64,000 nt of DNA from assembly GCF_030519355.1 (NCBI RefSeq), contig NZ_JAUMKC010000003.1, positions 62,001 to 126,000 of the forward strand, read 5' to 3'. A program made the position numbers and the translations under genes. The notes under the pieces were generated by a model. It ran no database searches. It was given only the letters and a program-made list of their open reading frames with translations, and was not told where the DNA came from. Positions within the stretch are counted from its first letter, which is position 1, and every line of letters starts with the position of its first letter. The stretch comes from Mucilaginibacter sp. L3T2-6 (lineage in GTDB: Bacteria; Bacteroidota; Bacteroidia; Sphingobacteriales; Sphingobacteriaceae). Shown here in pieces: positions 8,604-15,348 of the stretch.

Positions 8604-9556
8604 AAATACCGTTCAAAAAATTGTTCCTGCGTGCCGAACACCCGGGCATCGGTGATGAGTTGCGTATTATAAGGCGGATCCGTATGGCGTTCATGGTACC
8701 GGATATCCAGCTGGTACTTTTCGAGGAAGATCTGGCGGTAGGTCTCCTTAAATTCCAGGTAGTCTGATTCCACGATATCGCGGTAAACAGCGGTTTTCCG
8801 GATCAGGTAAGGGTTAGCCGTGTTGATCTTCCATTTGAGGTAAACGGGGGATAAAAAGAGGACGACCATCCCGGTCGTCACCAGCCACGAAAGGGCGAAT
8901 ACCCCGCCGGAGGTTAACAGCTGGATCCGCTGGATGAAATAGTCGGCCCGCCCGATGACGAATCCGATGCGCTGCAATGCTTCGTCGCGGTCATGCAAGG
9001 CAGCCGTAAGCTGCGCTTGTAAAAGCTGGATTTGCTGTTGGTCATAAGAGAGGCGCTGCTTTTTGCTGATGTCGTGCTCCAGCTGGATAACGTGCCTTTG
9101 AAACTGCAGCCCGATTTGTTTTTCGGCCTTCCGGATTTCCGCAGCCTTGAGTTGTTCTACCCGGCCGGACAGGGTACCTTCAAATAGCCAGGCTTCCAGC
9201 GGCTTGGAGATAAAGACAGCAAAAAAGACAATAAAACCGATCCGCAGGCTGATGGACAGGTGTTTGATCACCCCTTCGTATTTGTTCTTCAGGACGGGTT
9301 TAGCCAGGGTACCCAGCAGGACCTCGTAAATATTATTGACCATCCAGGCAAAAATGAGCGACACGGGTATTGCCATCCAGATATTGTCGAACAGCATAGC
9401 AAAAGAATAGCAGCAGGATATAAAGCTGAGCGCAGCCACTGCGCGTCCGATCAGGCCGATGAGGGCGAAACGGTTTTGTATGCCGGGATGCCCGCATTCA
9501 GCAAGTATCCAGGGGTCTTCGCCGCTGGCTTTCCAAAGGGTCAGTTGGAGCGACAT
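8600..9556 (-). CDS. DUF4407-like membrane coiled-coil protein
   Basis: A 318-residue protein with membrane helices at about 30-65, 100-120 and 210-235. A long charged helix between them (about 130-200, rich in Q, E, K and R: VEQLKAAEIRKAEKQIGLQFQRH) is typical of a coiled coil. The segment ISLRIGFIVFFAVFISKPLEAWLF matches the DUF4407 hallmark (isePLe..iF). It starts 1 base after the preceding DUF4407 gene and is shorter and more divergent than that neighbour. Function is unknown; a scaffold or stress-sensing role is only inference. Confidence 0.6.
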   Translation of the reverse strand: MSLQLTLWKASGEDPWILAECGHPGIQNRFALIGLIGRAVAALSFISCCYSFAMLFDNIWMAIPVSLIFAWMVNNIYEVLLGTLAKPVLKNKYEGVIKHLSISLRIGFIVFFAVFISKPLEAWLFEGTLSGRVEQLKAAEIRKAEKQIGLQFQRHVIQLEHDISKKQRLSYDQQQIQLLQAQLTAALHDRDEALQRIGFVIGRADYFIQRIQLLTSGGVFALSWLVTTGMVVLFLSPVYLKWKINTANPYLIRKTAVYRDIVESDYLEFKETYRQIFLEKYQLDIRYHERHTDPPYNTQLITDARVFGTQEQFFERYL

Positions 9557-9557
9557 A

Positions 9558-10844
9558 TCAGCTGGCTGCTGTTTGAGTGGTATCTCCGTCCATTACAGTG
9601 GAAACATAAGCGTCGAGATTGTTATCGATCTCCTCTTTTTGGCGGTCTTTCCATCGCTGGATAATATATTCATTGAGCTCTTTCTGCGCCTCGATGACGC
9701 GGGCCTTCATGCTGGTCATTCGTTCCACCTCGTGGTGGATGACCAGGTCGCGTTCAAGGCCTTCCTTATCGGTGTAGTAGTCGTGCTGTATCTCGATACC
9801 GTTTTGTGCCTTAACGAGGTCTTTGATGTTTTCCTCCAAATAATCATACGGCCCTTTGATCAGCATCAGCTTAAAGAAGATCGGCGTCAGCTCGATGGCC
9901 ATGAAAAGCAGGGTGATGAAAATAGAAATACCGGGCGCCAGCTCATGGGCGATCTTAATGCGCTCCAGCAAACCGTCGAGGCCGGCGGACACCGACTTGT
10001 TCTTTTTGAGCGCAGTTTCCAGTTCTGCGTTCATCGCCGCACGCCTTTTTTCGATATCCTCGATTTTGGTTTTGTTCATGGCTACGAACTGGTTCTTTTC
10101 CGCTTCTACCCTGTCGCGCTCGGCTTTGTAGGAAAGCGCCATCGGCCCCTCGCCCTGCCCGCGGCCGCCCTGGCCCTTCGACGTTTCGATGTTCCAGAGC
10201 GAATCTTTGGTGGCGATGACTTTCATGTAGCCCTCGATGCGGGTTTCAATAGCGCTGTTTTCCCGGTCGAGGTCTTTGATGCGGTCCTCAAAATTTTTGC
10301 GCGTTTTAATCTCGTAGTTTTTTTGCGCCTCGAGCTGTGTCTGGTATAGTTTGGCGTCGATCTCGCTTTTAAACATCCTGATCTCAACAGGCTTGGAAAT
10401 AGTCAGGGCGATAATGGCGCCCATGATGATGCGGGGCAGGGCGCTTTTTAGTTCCTGCCTGGTGATGGCTTCGGTACCATCGCCTTTGCCGGTACTGGTG
10501 ACGATGAAACGATCGATATTAAAAATGATCGCGCCCCAGATCAGGCCAAATACGGCAGCAAGGATGGCGGTCGGGATATCAGTCGGATCATAATGCCCGG
10601 AATGGATAATGGTTTTGATATCATCTATGGCATCGCCTTTCGGCGCGAAAATGGTATAAAATGCATAGCCGCCGGCCAATGCCGCCATGACGCCTGTAGC
10701 CAGGACGATACCGCCCATACAGGTATATTTAACCTGGTCGGAATACGTGCTTTTCTGAAGAATATACTTATCCGCTCCGGATATCTTCCAGAACTGCTGC
10801 ATCAGCCAGGTCGGCTTCGGGTTTTCGTAATATTCGGTGCGCAT
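9558..10844 (-). CDS. DUF4407 family membrane protein
   Basis: A 428-residue DUF4407 protein. Helices lie near 48-70 and 98-118 (FGLIWGAIIFNIDRFIV, with the conserved NIDRFIVTS), then PRIIMGAIIALTISKPVEIRMFKSEI at 150-175. A coiled coil spans about 175-290 and a last membrane helix lies at 305-330 (GISIFITLLFMAIELTPIFFKLM). A charged cytosolic tail follows. Function of the family is unknown. It is one of three DUF4407 proteins in the window (also 8600-9556 and 19559-20566), all predicted to be under the same operator type. Confidence 0.8.
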   Translation of the reverse strand: MRTEYYENPKPTWLMQQFWKISGADKYILQKSTYSDQVKYTCMGGIVLATGVMAALAGGYAFYTIFAPKGDAIDDIKTIIHSGHYDPTDIPTAILAAVFGLIWGAIIFNIDRFIVTSTGKGDGTEAITRQELKSALPRIIMGAIIALTISKPVEIRMFKSEIDAKLYQTQLEAQKNYEIKTRKNFEDRIKDLDRENSAIETRIEGYMKVIATKDSLWNIETSKGQGGRGQGEGPMALSYKAERDRVEAEKNQFVAMNKTKIEDIEKRRAAMNAELETALKKNKSVSAGLDGLLERIKIAHELAPGISIFITLLFMAIELTPIFFKLMLIKGPYDYLEENIKDLVKAQNGIEIQHDYYTDKEGLERDLVIHHEVERMTSMKARVIEAQKELNEYIIQRWKDRQKEEIDNNLDAYVSTVMDGDTTQTAAS

Positions 10845-10853
10845 AATCTATTT

Positions 10854-11387
10854 TTAATTATTTTCAGATTGATAAGAATTAGTAATGATATCCTGCTCCA
10901 GGCTTTCGCGGGAGGCAACGAGGAACGGATTGTCAAGCGTTACCGGCAAAGGCATCAGGATCGGAGCCGGCGTAACGGGCAACATCGCATTCGGACGAAC
11001 ACTTAAGGACTTGTGCACTTTCGGACGTGTTTCAGCTGCCGCAGCCAATCCGAATTGTACAGCTTCTTTGAACTGCACATCATTCACTTTCACGGCCAGC
11101 GATTGCCGGGCATTACCGTAAATTCCCCGTGCAATAATTTCAACCCGGAAAACATCACTGACTGGCAATTCAGCCATCGCGCTGGGTTTATAACTCTTAT
11201 AAGACTTTCCGTTCAGCACCAGCTTGACGGCATATGCGTTCCTGGCCTTCCAGGCTACCCTGCAGGTCGCCCCCTGAAAAAGCAGCAACTGGTCAGTATA
11301 AAAGTCAACGATCTCCGCAGGCCGGAAGGTAAACAGGTTCATCAGCCTGTATAACACCGTTTGTATGATCGGCAAAAGTTTCGTCAT
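10854..11387 (-). CDS. Hypothetical protein of the DUF4407 operon
   Basis: A 177-residue product starting MTKLLPIIQTVLYRLMNLF at 11387, just after the TAA of the preceding gene (1-base gap); an upstream Met nine codons earlier would overlap that gene. I do not recognise the family. Residues 25-100 look like a small Ig-like beta domain (LLLFQGATCRVAWKARNAYAVKLVLNG...VFRVEIIARGIYGNARQSLAVKV), followed by a low-complexity, Pro-rich tail. The beta domain resembles those that read polarity or ligands next to envelope proteins, but no function can be given. Second gene of the operon. Confidence 0.6.
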   Translation of the reverse strand: MTKLLPIIQTVLYRLMNLFTFRPAEIVDFYTDQLLLFQGATCRVAWKARNAYAVKLVLNGKSYKSYKPSAMAELPVSDVFRVEIIARGIYGNARQSLAVKVNDVQFKEAVQFGLAAAAETRPKVHKSLSVRPNAMLPVTPAPILMPLPVTLDNPFLVASRESLEQDIITNSYQSENN

Positions 11388-11388
11388 G

Positions 11389-11700
11389 TTACCCGCGGTG
11401 GATGATCGCTTCATTCAGGGCGTTTACGATCTTCTGTATATAGGTTTTGTCTTTTGAGATAATACTGTTGGATTCACCGGAATTGGTGCTGATCCGTACG
11501 GCAAATTCATTTTTAATCGCAAATAGAATGATGATGCCGAGCGCGGTGAAAATCAGACCGGCAACTCCTGCGCAGTCGGAAAAAAGTAATAGAAAGCCAT
11601 GTACAACTATGATAATGGGCAGTTTGATGAATTTTGCCCGGGATACAGTGACATTTCCGTCCCGGTAAAACACAACCTCATTTTGAACAGGTGCTTCCAT
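11389..11700 (-). CDS. DUF6232-like small membrane protein
   Basis: A 103-residue protein, first gene of the operator-3 operon. N-terminal strand-rich stretch (EVVFYRDGNVTVSRAKFI), two adjacent membrane helices (about 27-60) and a C-terminal soluble part ending IQKIVNALNEAIIHRG. This layout matches DUF6232 proteins, which are of unknown function. The start lies 30 bases downstream of a perfect TACTTTTG -7 box. Confidence 0.6.
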   Translation of the reverse strand: MEAPVQNEVVFYRDGNVTVSRAKFIKLPIIIVVHGFLLLFSDCAGVAGLIFTALGIIILFAIKNEFAVRISTNSGESNSIISKDKTYIQKIVNALNEAIIHRG

Positions 11701-11729
11701 GATAAGTTATTGGTGAATGGTAACTATCT

Positions 11730-11773
11730 CAAAAGTAGCCTTAGCATGGAAACGAATTTTACGGGAAACCGTA
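11730..11773 (-). promoter_or_regulatory. Operator site 3 and perfect -7 box for the seven-gene operon
   Basis: Dyad TACGGGAAACCGTA at 11760-11773; TACTTTTG at 11737-11730 lies 22 bases downstream on the minus strand. On the plus side the same spacing gives TTCTTCTT, not a promoter. The divergent gene at 11853 must therefore use another promoter. Confidence 0.8.
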
Positions 11774-11852
11774 AAGAGCAGGGATATTTTAACTATTCTT
11801 CTTATTATTGTTCATCTATCCTTCTATACATATTCGATAAACCAACCTTGTT

Positions 11853-12659
11853 ATGAATAAAACAATTCACTTTATCTTAGCGCTTCTTGTATGCTCAGTT
11901 TGCTCGGCGCAGCAATATCAGAGTTTGTTAGATCAATCATTTATTGTCCATTCAGCGGGCAATATATTTGTCAATAGCAATAGCAACAGCCGGAATATCA
12001 TTCAGCTCGATTTACCCGAAAAAACCAGTGCATTAGTTTACCGGATCACAACCGGCGCGGCTGCAACTTCCTCTCCACCTGAAAAACTTTTCCAATTGTT
12101 AAAAAATGTATTGCCCGGACAGTTGTCGATGGAAGCTTCACTTGCCCAATTTGTTATAAGTAACACCGACGGCAAATCAATCGACCATTTTATTTTCAGC
12201 AATGTATTCGATGCGAATGCCTTCCTGGGAAAACAGGATCATTCCTGGACTTTTTGTAAACAAAACAGTGGTATTATGAGCATATGCCAGGCCACTCAAA
12301 GTTGTATCAGCCCAACGATCTATTTTGGCTTCAGGAATAACAACCTGGCTACCCCTGTTAGTGTCCATTTGGAAGTGGTTGCAGTTATCGACACTTCAAA
12401 GCAAGCAAATAGTGTGTACAGCTACAATATTGCCAATGGAACCGCACAATCCGTAAAATATCTGATCAGCAACGACCGGGTAAATTGGGAGGAACTGAGC
12501 CTTCAACCGGGTTATGCGCATACGCTCAAACGTAACCAGTCCAAAATTCTTATCCGGCTGGTTACCGGCATTTCCACTGTTGTTACTTATGAAATTCATC
12601 CTGAAGACCGCTATAAAATCGTTTGGAACGCTGGCCGGTGGGACCTTAACAAATACTAG
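11853..12659 (+). CDS. Secreted protein of unknown function
   Basis: A 268-residue protein with a clear signal peptide (MNKTIHFILALLVCSVCSAQ, cleavage after about residue 19). No family is recognised. The mature part looks all-beta, with two portions: SFIVHSAGNIFVNSNSNSRNIIQLDLPEKTSALVYRI at the N-terminus and IRLVTGISTVVTYEIHPEDRYKIVWNAGRWDL at the end. It is transcribed away from the operator-3 operon with 79 bases between the dyad and its start, so it might be influenced by that site. It converges with the metallo-beta-lactamase gene, 4 bases apart. Confidence 0.7.
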   Translation: MNKTIHFILALLVCSVCSAQQYQSLLDQSFIVHSAGNIFVNSNSNSRNIIQLDLPEKTSALVYRITTGAAATSSPPEKLFQLLKNVLPGQLSMEASLAQFVISNTDGKSIDHFIFSNVFDANAFLGKQDHSWTFCKQNSGIMSICQATQSCISPTIYFGFRNNNLATPVSVHLEVVAVIDTSKQANSVYSYNIANGTAQSVKYLISNDRVNWEELSLQPGYAHTLKRNQSKILIRLVTGISTVVTYEIHPEDRYKIVWNAGRWDLNKY

Positions 12660-12663
12660 TGCA

Positions 12664-13689
12664 CTACTTATCTAAATAAAACACCTTATAGCTGTGATCG
12701 CTTTCTAGCAGGATATCAATATTATCATCGTTGTAACCGTCCCTTGTGCCCGGCACGCGGAGATAATCCCATTCCGTCCCGCCTTCATCATCTCCCCTGT
12801 CGGTGCGAAATATGCTGCTGGCGGATACGTATTGCAGGTACCGTTTTGCGGTTAGGGTTTCCGGGTGGTGAAATTTGTGGCCCGCGGAGAAAACGACGGC
12901 CTTGGGCCTGACAAGGTTGACGAAGGCGGCGGAGCTGGCGTTCTTTGCGCCGTGATGAGGTGCGATGATTACCGTGCAGGGTAAATATTGCCGTGCTTTT
13001 TCAACCATGAATTTTTCAGTGGCGATCAGTGCATCTTCCGGATCATCGCGGTGCCGGCCGACGGCATCCCCGCAAAACAGAACGGAATTGCCGGCAAAAT
13101 CCAGGCGCATGACAATGCTGACGGCATTGAGCTTTTCCGCTTTGTCGGTGAGCCCCCACTCCGGGAGGGGTTTCCCGAAACCGCAGAGAAAAGTAATGGT
13201 GGTTGAGCCGATAGTAAAATGATTACCTGGCGTGATCACACTGTCCCGCTGGTTAAGGTTGACGTTTTCAGTTGACCTTATCTCGTCAAGGGCAGCAATA
13301 ATTCGCTGATAAGCCGCTGTAGGTTGCTCCGCATCTATCATCGAACGCTCGTAGCCTCCCCACAACAGCTTTTTTACTTTAAAGTCCCTGATTACCTGGC
13401 CGGCCGCCACAATATGATCGGCATCCGTATGGCTCAGTACCATCAGCTCAATTTCGCTGCCTGCAGGGATGAAGCTTTTTATTTGTTCTACCGTCCGGTT
13501 GCCATTGGTGTTATAGTCCCCGCCTGCATCATATATGATGTATTTGTTCCCCGGCATTTTGATCAGGTTACACAAACCGGCACCGACGTCCAGCACCCTG
13601 ACTTCAACAGTTTCGTCAGGATGGGGCTGTTGTTGCTGCGCGTTCGCGCTGCCTGCAAACAGTAAAAAAAAGCCAATCAGGTATTTCAT
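12664..13689 (-). CDS. Secreted ComEC-like metallo-beta-lactamase-fold hydrolase
   Basis: A 341-residue exported protein (signal MKYLIGFFLLFAGSANAQ). The mature part is an MBL-fold domain of the ComEC type: VRVLDVGAGLCNLIKMPG at the start, zinc motif SHTDADHI, then LFCGDA and IIAPHHGAK. It is probably a periplasmic or surface phosphodiesterase/nuclease-like hydrolase, by family knowledge. The start at 13689 was chosen over an upstream Met because the signal peptide begins there. Its promoter (TTG, 20 bases, TATCTTAG on the minus strand) looks like an ordinary house-keeping type without the dyad. Confidence 0.8.
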   Translation of the reverse strand: MKYLIGFFLLFAGSANAQQQQPHPDETVEVRVLDVGAGLCNLIKMPGNKYIIYDAGGDYNTNGNRTVEQIKSFIPAGSEIELMVLSHTDADHIVAAGQVIRDFKVKKLLWGGYERSMIDAEQPTAAYQRIIAALDEIRSTENVNLNQRDSVITPGNHFTIGSTTITFLCGFGKPLPEWGLTDKAEKLNAVSIVMRLDFAGNSVLFCGDAVGRHRDDPEDALIATEKFMVEKARQYLPCTVIIAPHHGAKNASSAAFVNLVRPKAVVFSAGHKFHHPETLTAKRYLQYVSASSIFRTDRGDDEGGTEWDYLRVPGTRDGYNDDNIDILLESDHSYKVFYLDK

Positions 13690-13913
13690 GCAAATAAGGT
13701 TTAGGTCTAAGATAAGGAGTGCAAATGTAATTTTCAATAGTTCACATTACGTGTACCGCCAGTAATAATAAGCTAAATGATAACGTTTGAATACCTTTCC
13801 GGCAGGCAGGAGATTGGGGCCGGTCTCGCAAGCGTCACTGCCTTGCGCAGTCGACGGGGTGGTCAGCTGCCTGGTTTTTTACTGCTGCCTGCAGCCTGAT
13901 GATGGTTATAAAA

Positions 13914-14153
13914 TCACTTTGCCTGGTGATCGGCGTATACGGTCATTCGCCAGCGAATGATTCCCTGTGCGGCCGTGTGCTGGTGGTGGCTATGCGGCGG
14001 GAACTGCCGGCGCTCTTCTGCCACAATCTCCCGTCCGCAGCCCATGCAGCGGTAGATTCCGGAATGAGGAACATTACCGCCGGGCCTGTGGTCGGTATTG
14101 AAGGCACTATTATGGCCTTGTTTTAAATATTGAGCGTCATGATAGATAGCCAT
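13914..14153 (-). CDS. Small zinc-ribbon 'protein L'-like protein
   Basis: A 79-residue protein starting MAIYHDAQYLKQG with the motif SGIYRCMGCGREIVAEERRQFPPHSHHQH split by a CxxC zinc knuckle, ending IRWRMTVYADH. This matches short 'protein L'-type hypothetical proteins found in many bacteria. It starts 18 bases after a 45-codon reading frame on the same strand, and both lie downstream of operator site 4. Function is unknown. Confidence 0.7.
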   Translation of the reverse strand: MAIYHDAQYLKQGHNSAFNTDHRPGGNVPHSGIYRCMGCGREIVAEERRQFPPHSHHQHTAAQGIIRWRMTVYADHQAK

Positions 14154-14171
14154 TTGCTTATACTTTTTGGA

Positions 14172-14309
14172 TCAATGATGTTTGCTGTTGAAGGGGCCCT
14201 TGCTAACGTTTTTTTTCACGGATTTGTGAATGTGCAGCTTCAAATCGGGGTGTTTGCGCTGGTATGGTTTTGGGCCGGGCTTGATGGCTTGGATTGTTTC
14301 CATGATCAT
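14172..14309 (-). CDS. 45-residue basic peptide
   Basis: A short frame (MIMETIQAIKPGPKPYQRK... ending NSKHH, stop at 14172-14174), rich in Lys, His and Pro, with no signal peptide. It starts 23 bases downstream of the -7 box of operator site 4, at a distance typical of a real start, and is followed 18 bases later by the zinc-ribbon gene. No family is recognised. A second possible start is Met3. Confidence 0.5.
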   Translation of the reverse strand: MIMETIQAIKPGPKPYQRKHPDLKLHIHKSVKKNVSKGPFNSKHH

Positions 14310-14331
14310 GAATTATTTTACGTTTAGAATT

Positions 14332-14375
14332 CAAATATCGCGGTTCATAGCCCGCGTATTTTACGGTTTTCCGTA
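14332..14375 (-). promoter_or_regulatory. Operator site 4 and -7 box
   Basis: Dyad TACGGTTTTCCGTA at 14362-14375; GATATTTG at 14339-14332 (7/8 match to TAnnTTTG), 22 bases downstream on the minus strand. It serves the 45-residue peptide and zinc-ribbon genes. Confidence 0.75.
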
Positions 14376-14395
14376 ATGAAGCAATTAAAAAAGGA

Positions 14396-14605
14396 TTACT
14401 TCTCAAATCCGCAAAGCGTCCGTCCTTCTTTCTGTGCATCCGCCAGTTTCATTTTTACTACCTTATGCGAACAATGGCTCAAGCCGCGGCAGTCAGACCG
14501 TAAATGGTATTTCTTTCCTTTGGAGCCTTTGCAAATGTAAACGGTGTCGGCGGCATGGTGCGCAACCGTAAAGGACAGGACCGCAAATAATAACAGTGTT
14601 TTCAT
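14396..14605 (-). CDS. Small secreted Cys-rich protein
   Basis: A 69-residue protein with an N-terminal signal (MKTLLLFAVLSFTVAHHAAD). The mature part reads VYICKGSKGKKYHLRSDCRGLSHC split over four cysteines, then VVKMKLADAQKEGRTLCGFEK. This is a short domain widespread in Bacteroidota, where the YICxG...YHxxxxCRGL...C...GRxxC pattern is conserved; its function is unknown. The start at 14605 is the Met before the signal peptide, 24 bases after the -7 box of operator site 5. Confidence 0.75.
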   Translation of the reverse strand: MKTLLLFAVLSFTVAHHAADTVYICKGSKGKKYHLRSDCRGLSHCSHKVVKMKLADAQKEGRTLCGFEK

Positions 14606-14629
14606 ATCATCAGGATGAAAGATTTTAGT

Positions 14630-14673
14630 CGAAAATAGAAAGCTGATGGCTGCTTTTTTTACGGAAAACCGTA
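14630..14673 (-). promoter_or_regulatory. Operator site 5 and -7 box
   Basis: Dyad TACGGAAAACCGTA at 14660-14673, ending 6 bases before the regulator stop codon at 14680; TATTTTCG at 14637-14630 (7/8 match) is 22 bases downstream on the minus strand. Confidence 0.75.
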
Positions 14674-14679
14674 ACCCGG

Positions 14680-15348
14680 TCAAATCATGCCCAGGTCTTT
14701 GCAGAAACCGATCAGCTGCTGGTTCTTGCTGAAATTCATCGCCTCTCTCATCAACTTCAGGCGCTTCTCCACACTGCTTAAACCAAAAGGAGGCATCCCG
14801 TTCAGTTCCAGCCAGTCCGCGATTTCCCGCTGCGAAAACCCTTCATTCAGCAAACGGATGATCTCCTTATCACGGTCCGTAAAATCATGCTGGTTACCCT
14901 TCGCGGCGAGCGACCGGTAATCGCGGGGATAGTAGCGGCGGTTTCCGGAGAGTTGTTCCAGTGCATTTTTGAGCTCTCCCGCATCTCCCCGCGCTTTGCG
15001 CACGAAGCCGTCTATACCCGATTCCTCGTACAACCGGCGAATCACTGCAATTTTACTTTCCGTTGAAAACACCAGCACCTTGAGTTCCGGCTGTACCCGT
15101 TTGGCTTGCCGGATGAGTTCTATACCGTCCGGGCTTTGTTTGGCCGTGCCTTCGTCCTCAAAATACAGGTCAGTAACCAGCAAATCAAAGGGTTCTTTTT
15201 CCAAAAGCGCTTTCTTCAACAGCAAAATGGCATGGCTGGTATGGTACCTGTGCACCGGGAGCGGCATGCCAAGGCCCTCCAGGGTTATTCGCAGCGACAA
15301 GTTGGCCATGTCCTGGTCTTCCACGATTAGAATACGGTTAAACTGCAT
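14680..15348 (-). CDS. NarL/LuxR-type response regulator
   Basis: A 222-residue two-component response regulator. The receiver domain (about 1-125) shows the acidic pocket (IVEDQD), phospho-acceptor Asp in LLVTDLYFEDEG, Thr in VFSTES and Lys in GFVRKARGD. The C-terminal part (150-222) has a LuxR-type helix-turn-helix: FTDRDKEIIRLLNEGFSQREIADWL. The start overlaps the kinase stop by 11 bases, so kinase and regulator are coupled. An operator with a perfect -7 box lies inside the kinase gene 58-101 bases upstream, suggesting independent autoregulated expression. It is the best candidate to bind the seven TACGG-N4-CCGTA sites; this is inference. Confidence 0.85.
   Translation of the reverse strand: MQFNRILIVEDQDMANLSLRITLEGLGMPLPVHRYHTSHAILLLKKALLEKEPFDLLVTDLYFEDEGTAKQSPDGIELIRQAKRVQPELKVLVFSTESKIAVIRRLYEESGIDGFVRKARGDAGELKNALEQLSGNRRYYPRDYRSLAAKGNQHDFTDRDKEIIRLLNEGFSQREIADWLELNGMPPFGLSSVEKRLKLMREAMNFSKNQQLIGFCKDLGMI

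Noticed and set aside
11760..11803. Operator site 3 as a divergent promoter for the plus-strand gene at 11853
   Set aside because: At the fixed 22-base spacing the plus side reads TTCTTCTT, which is not a -7 box.
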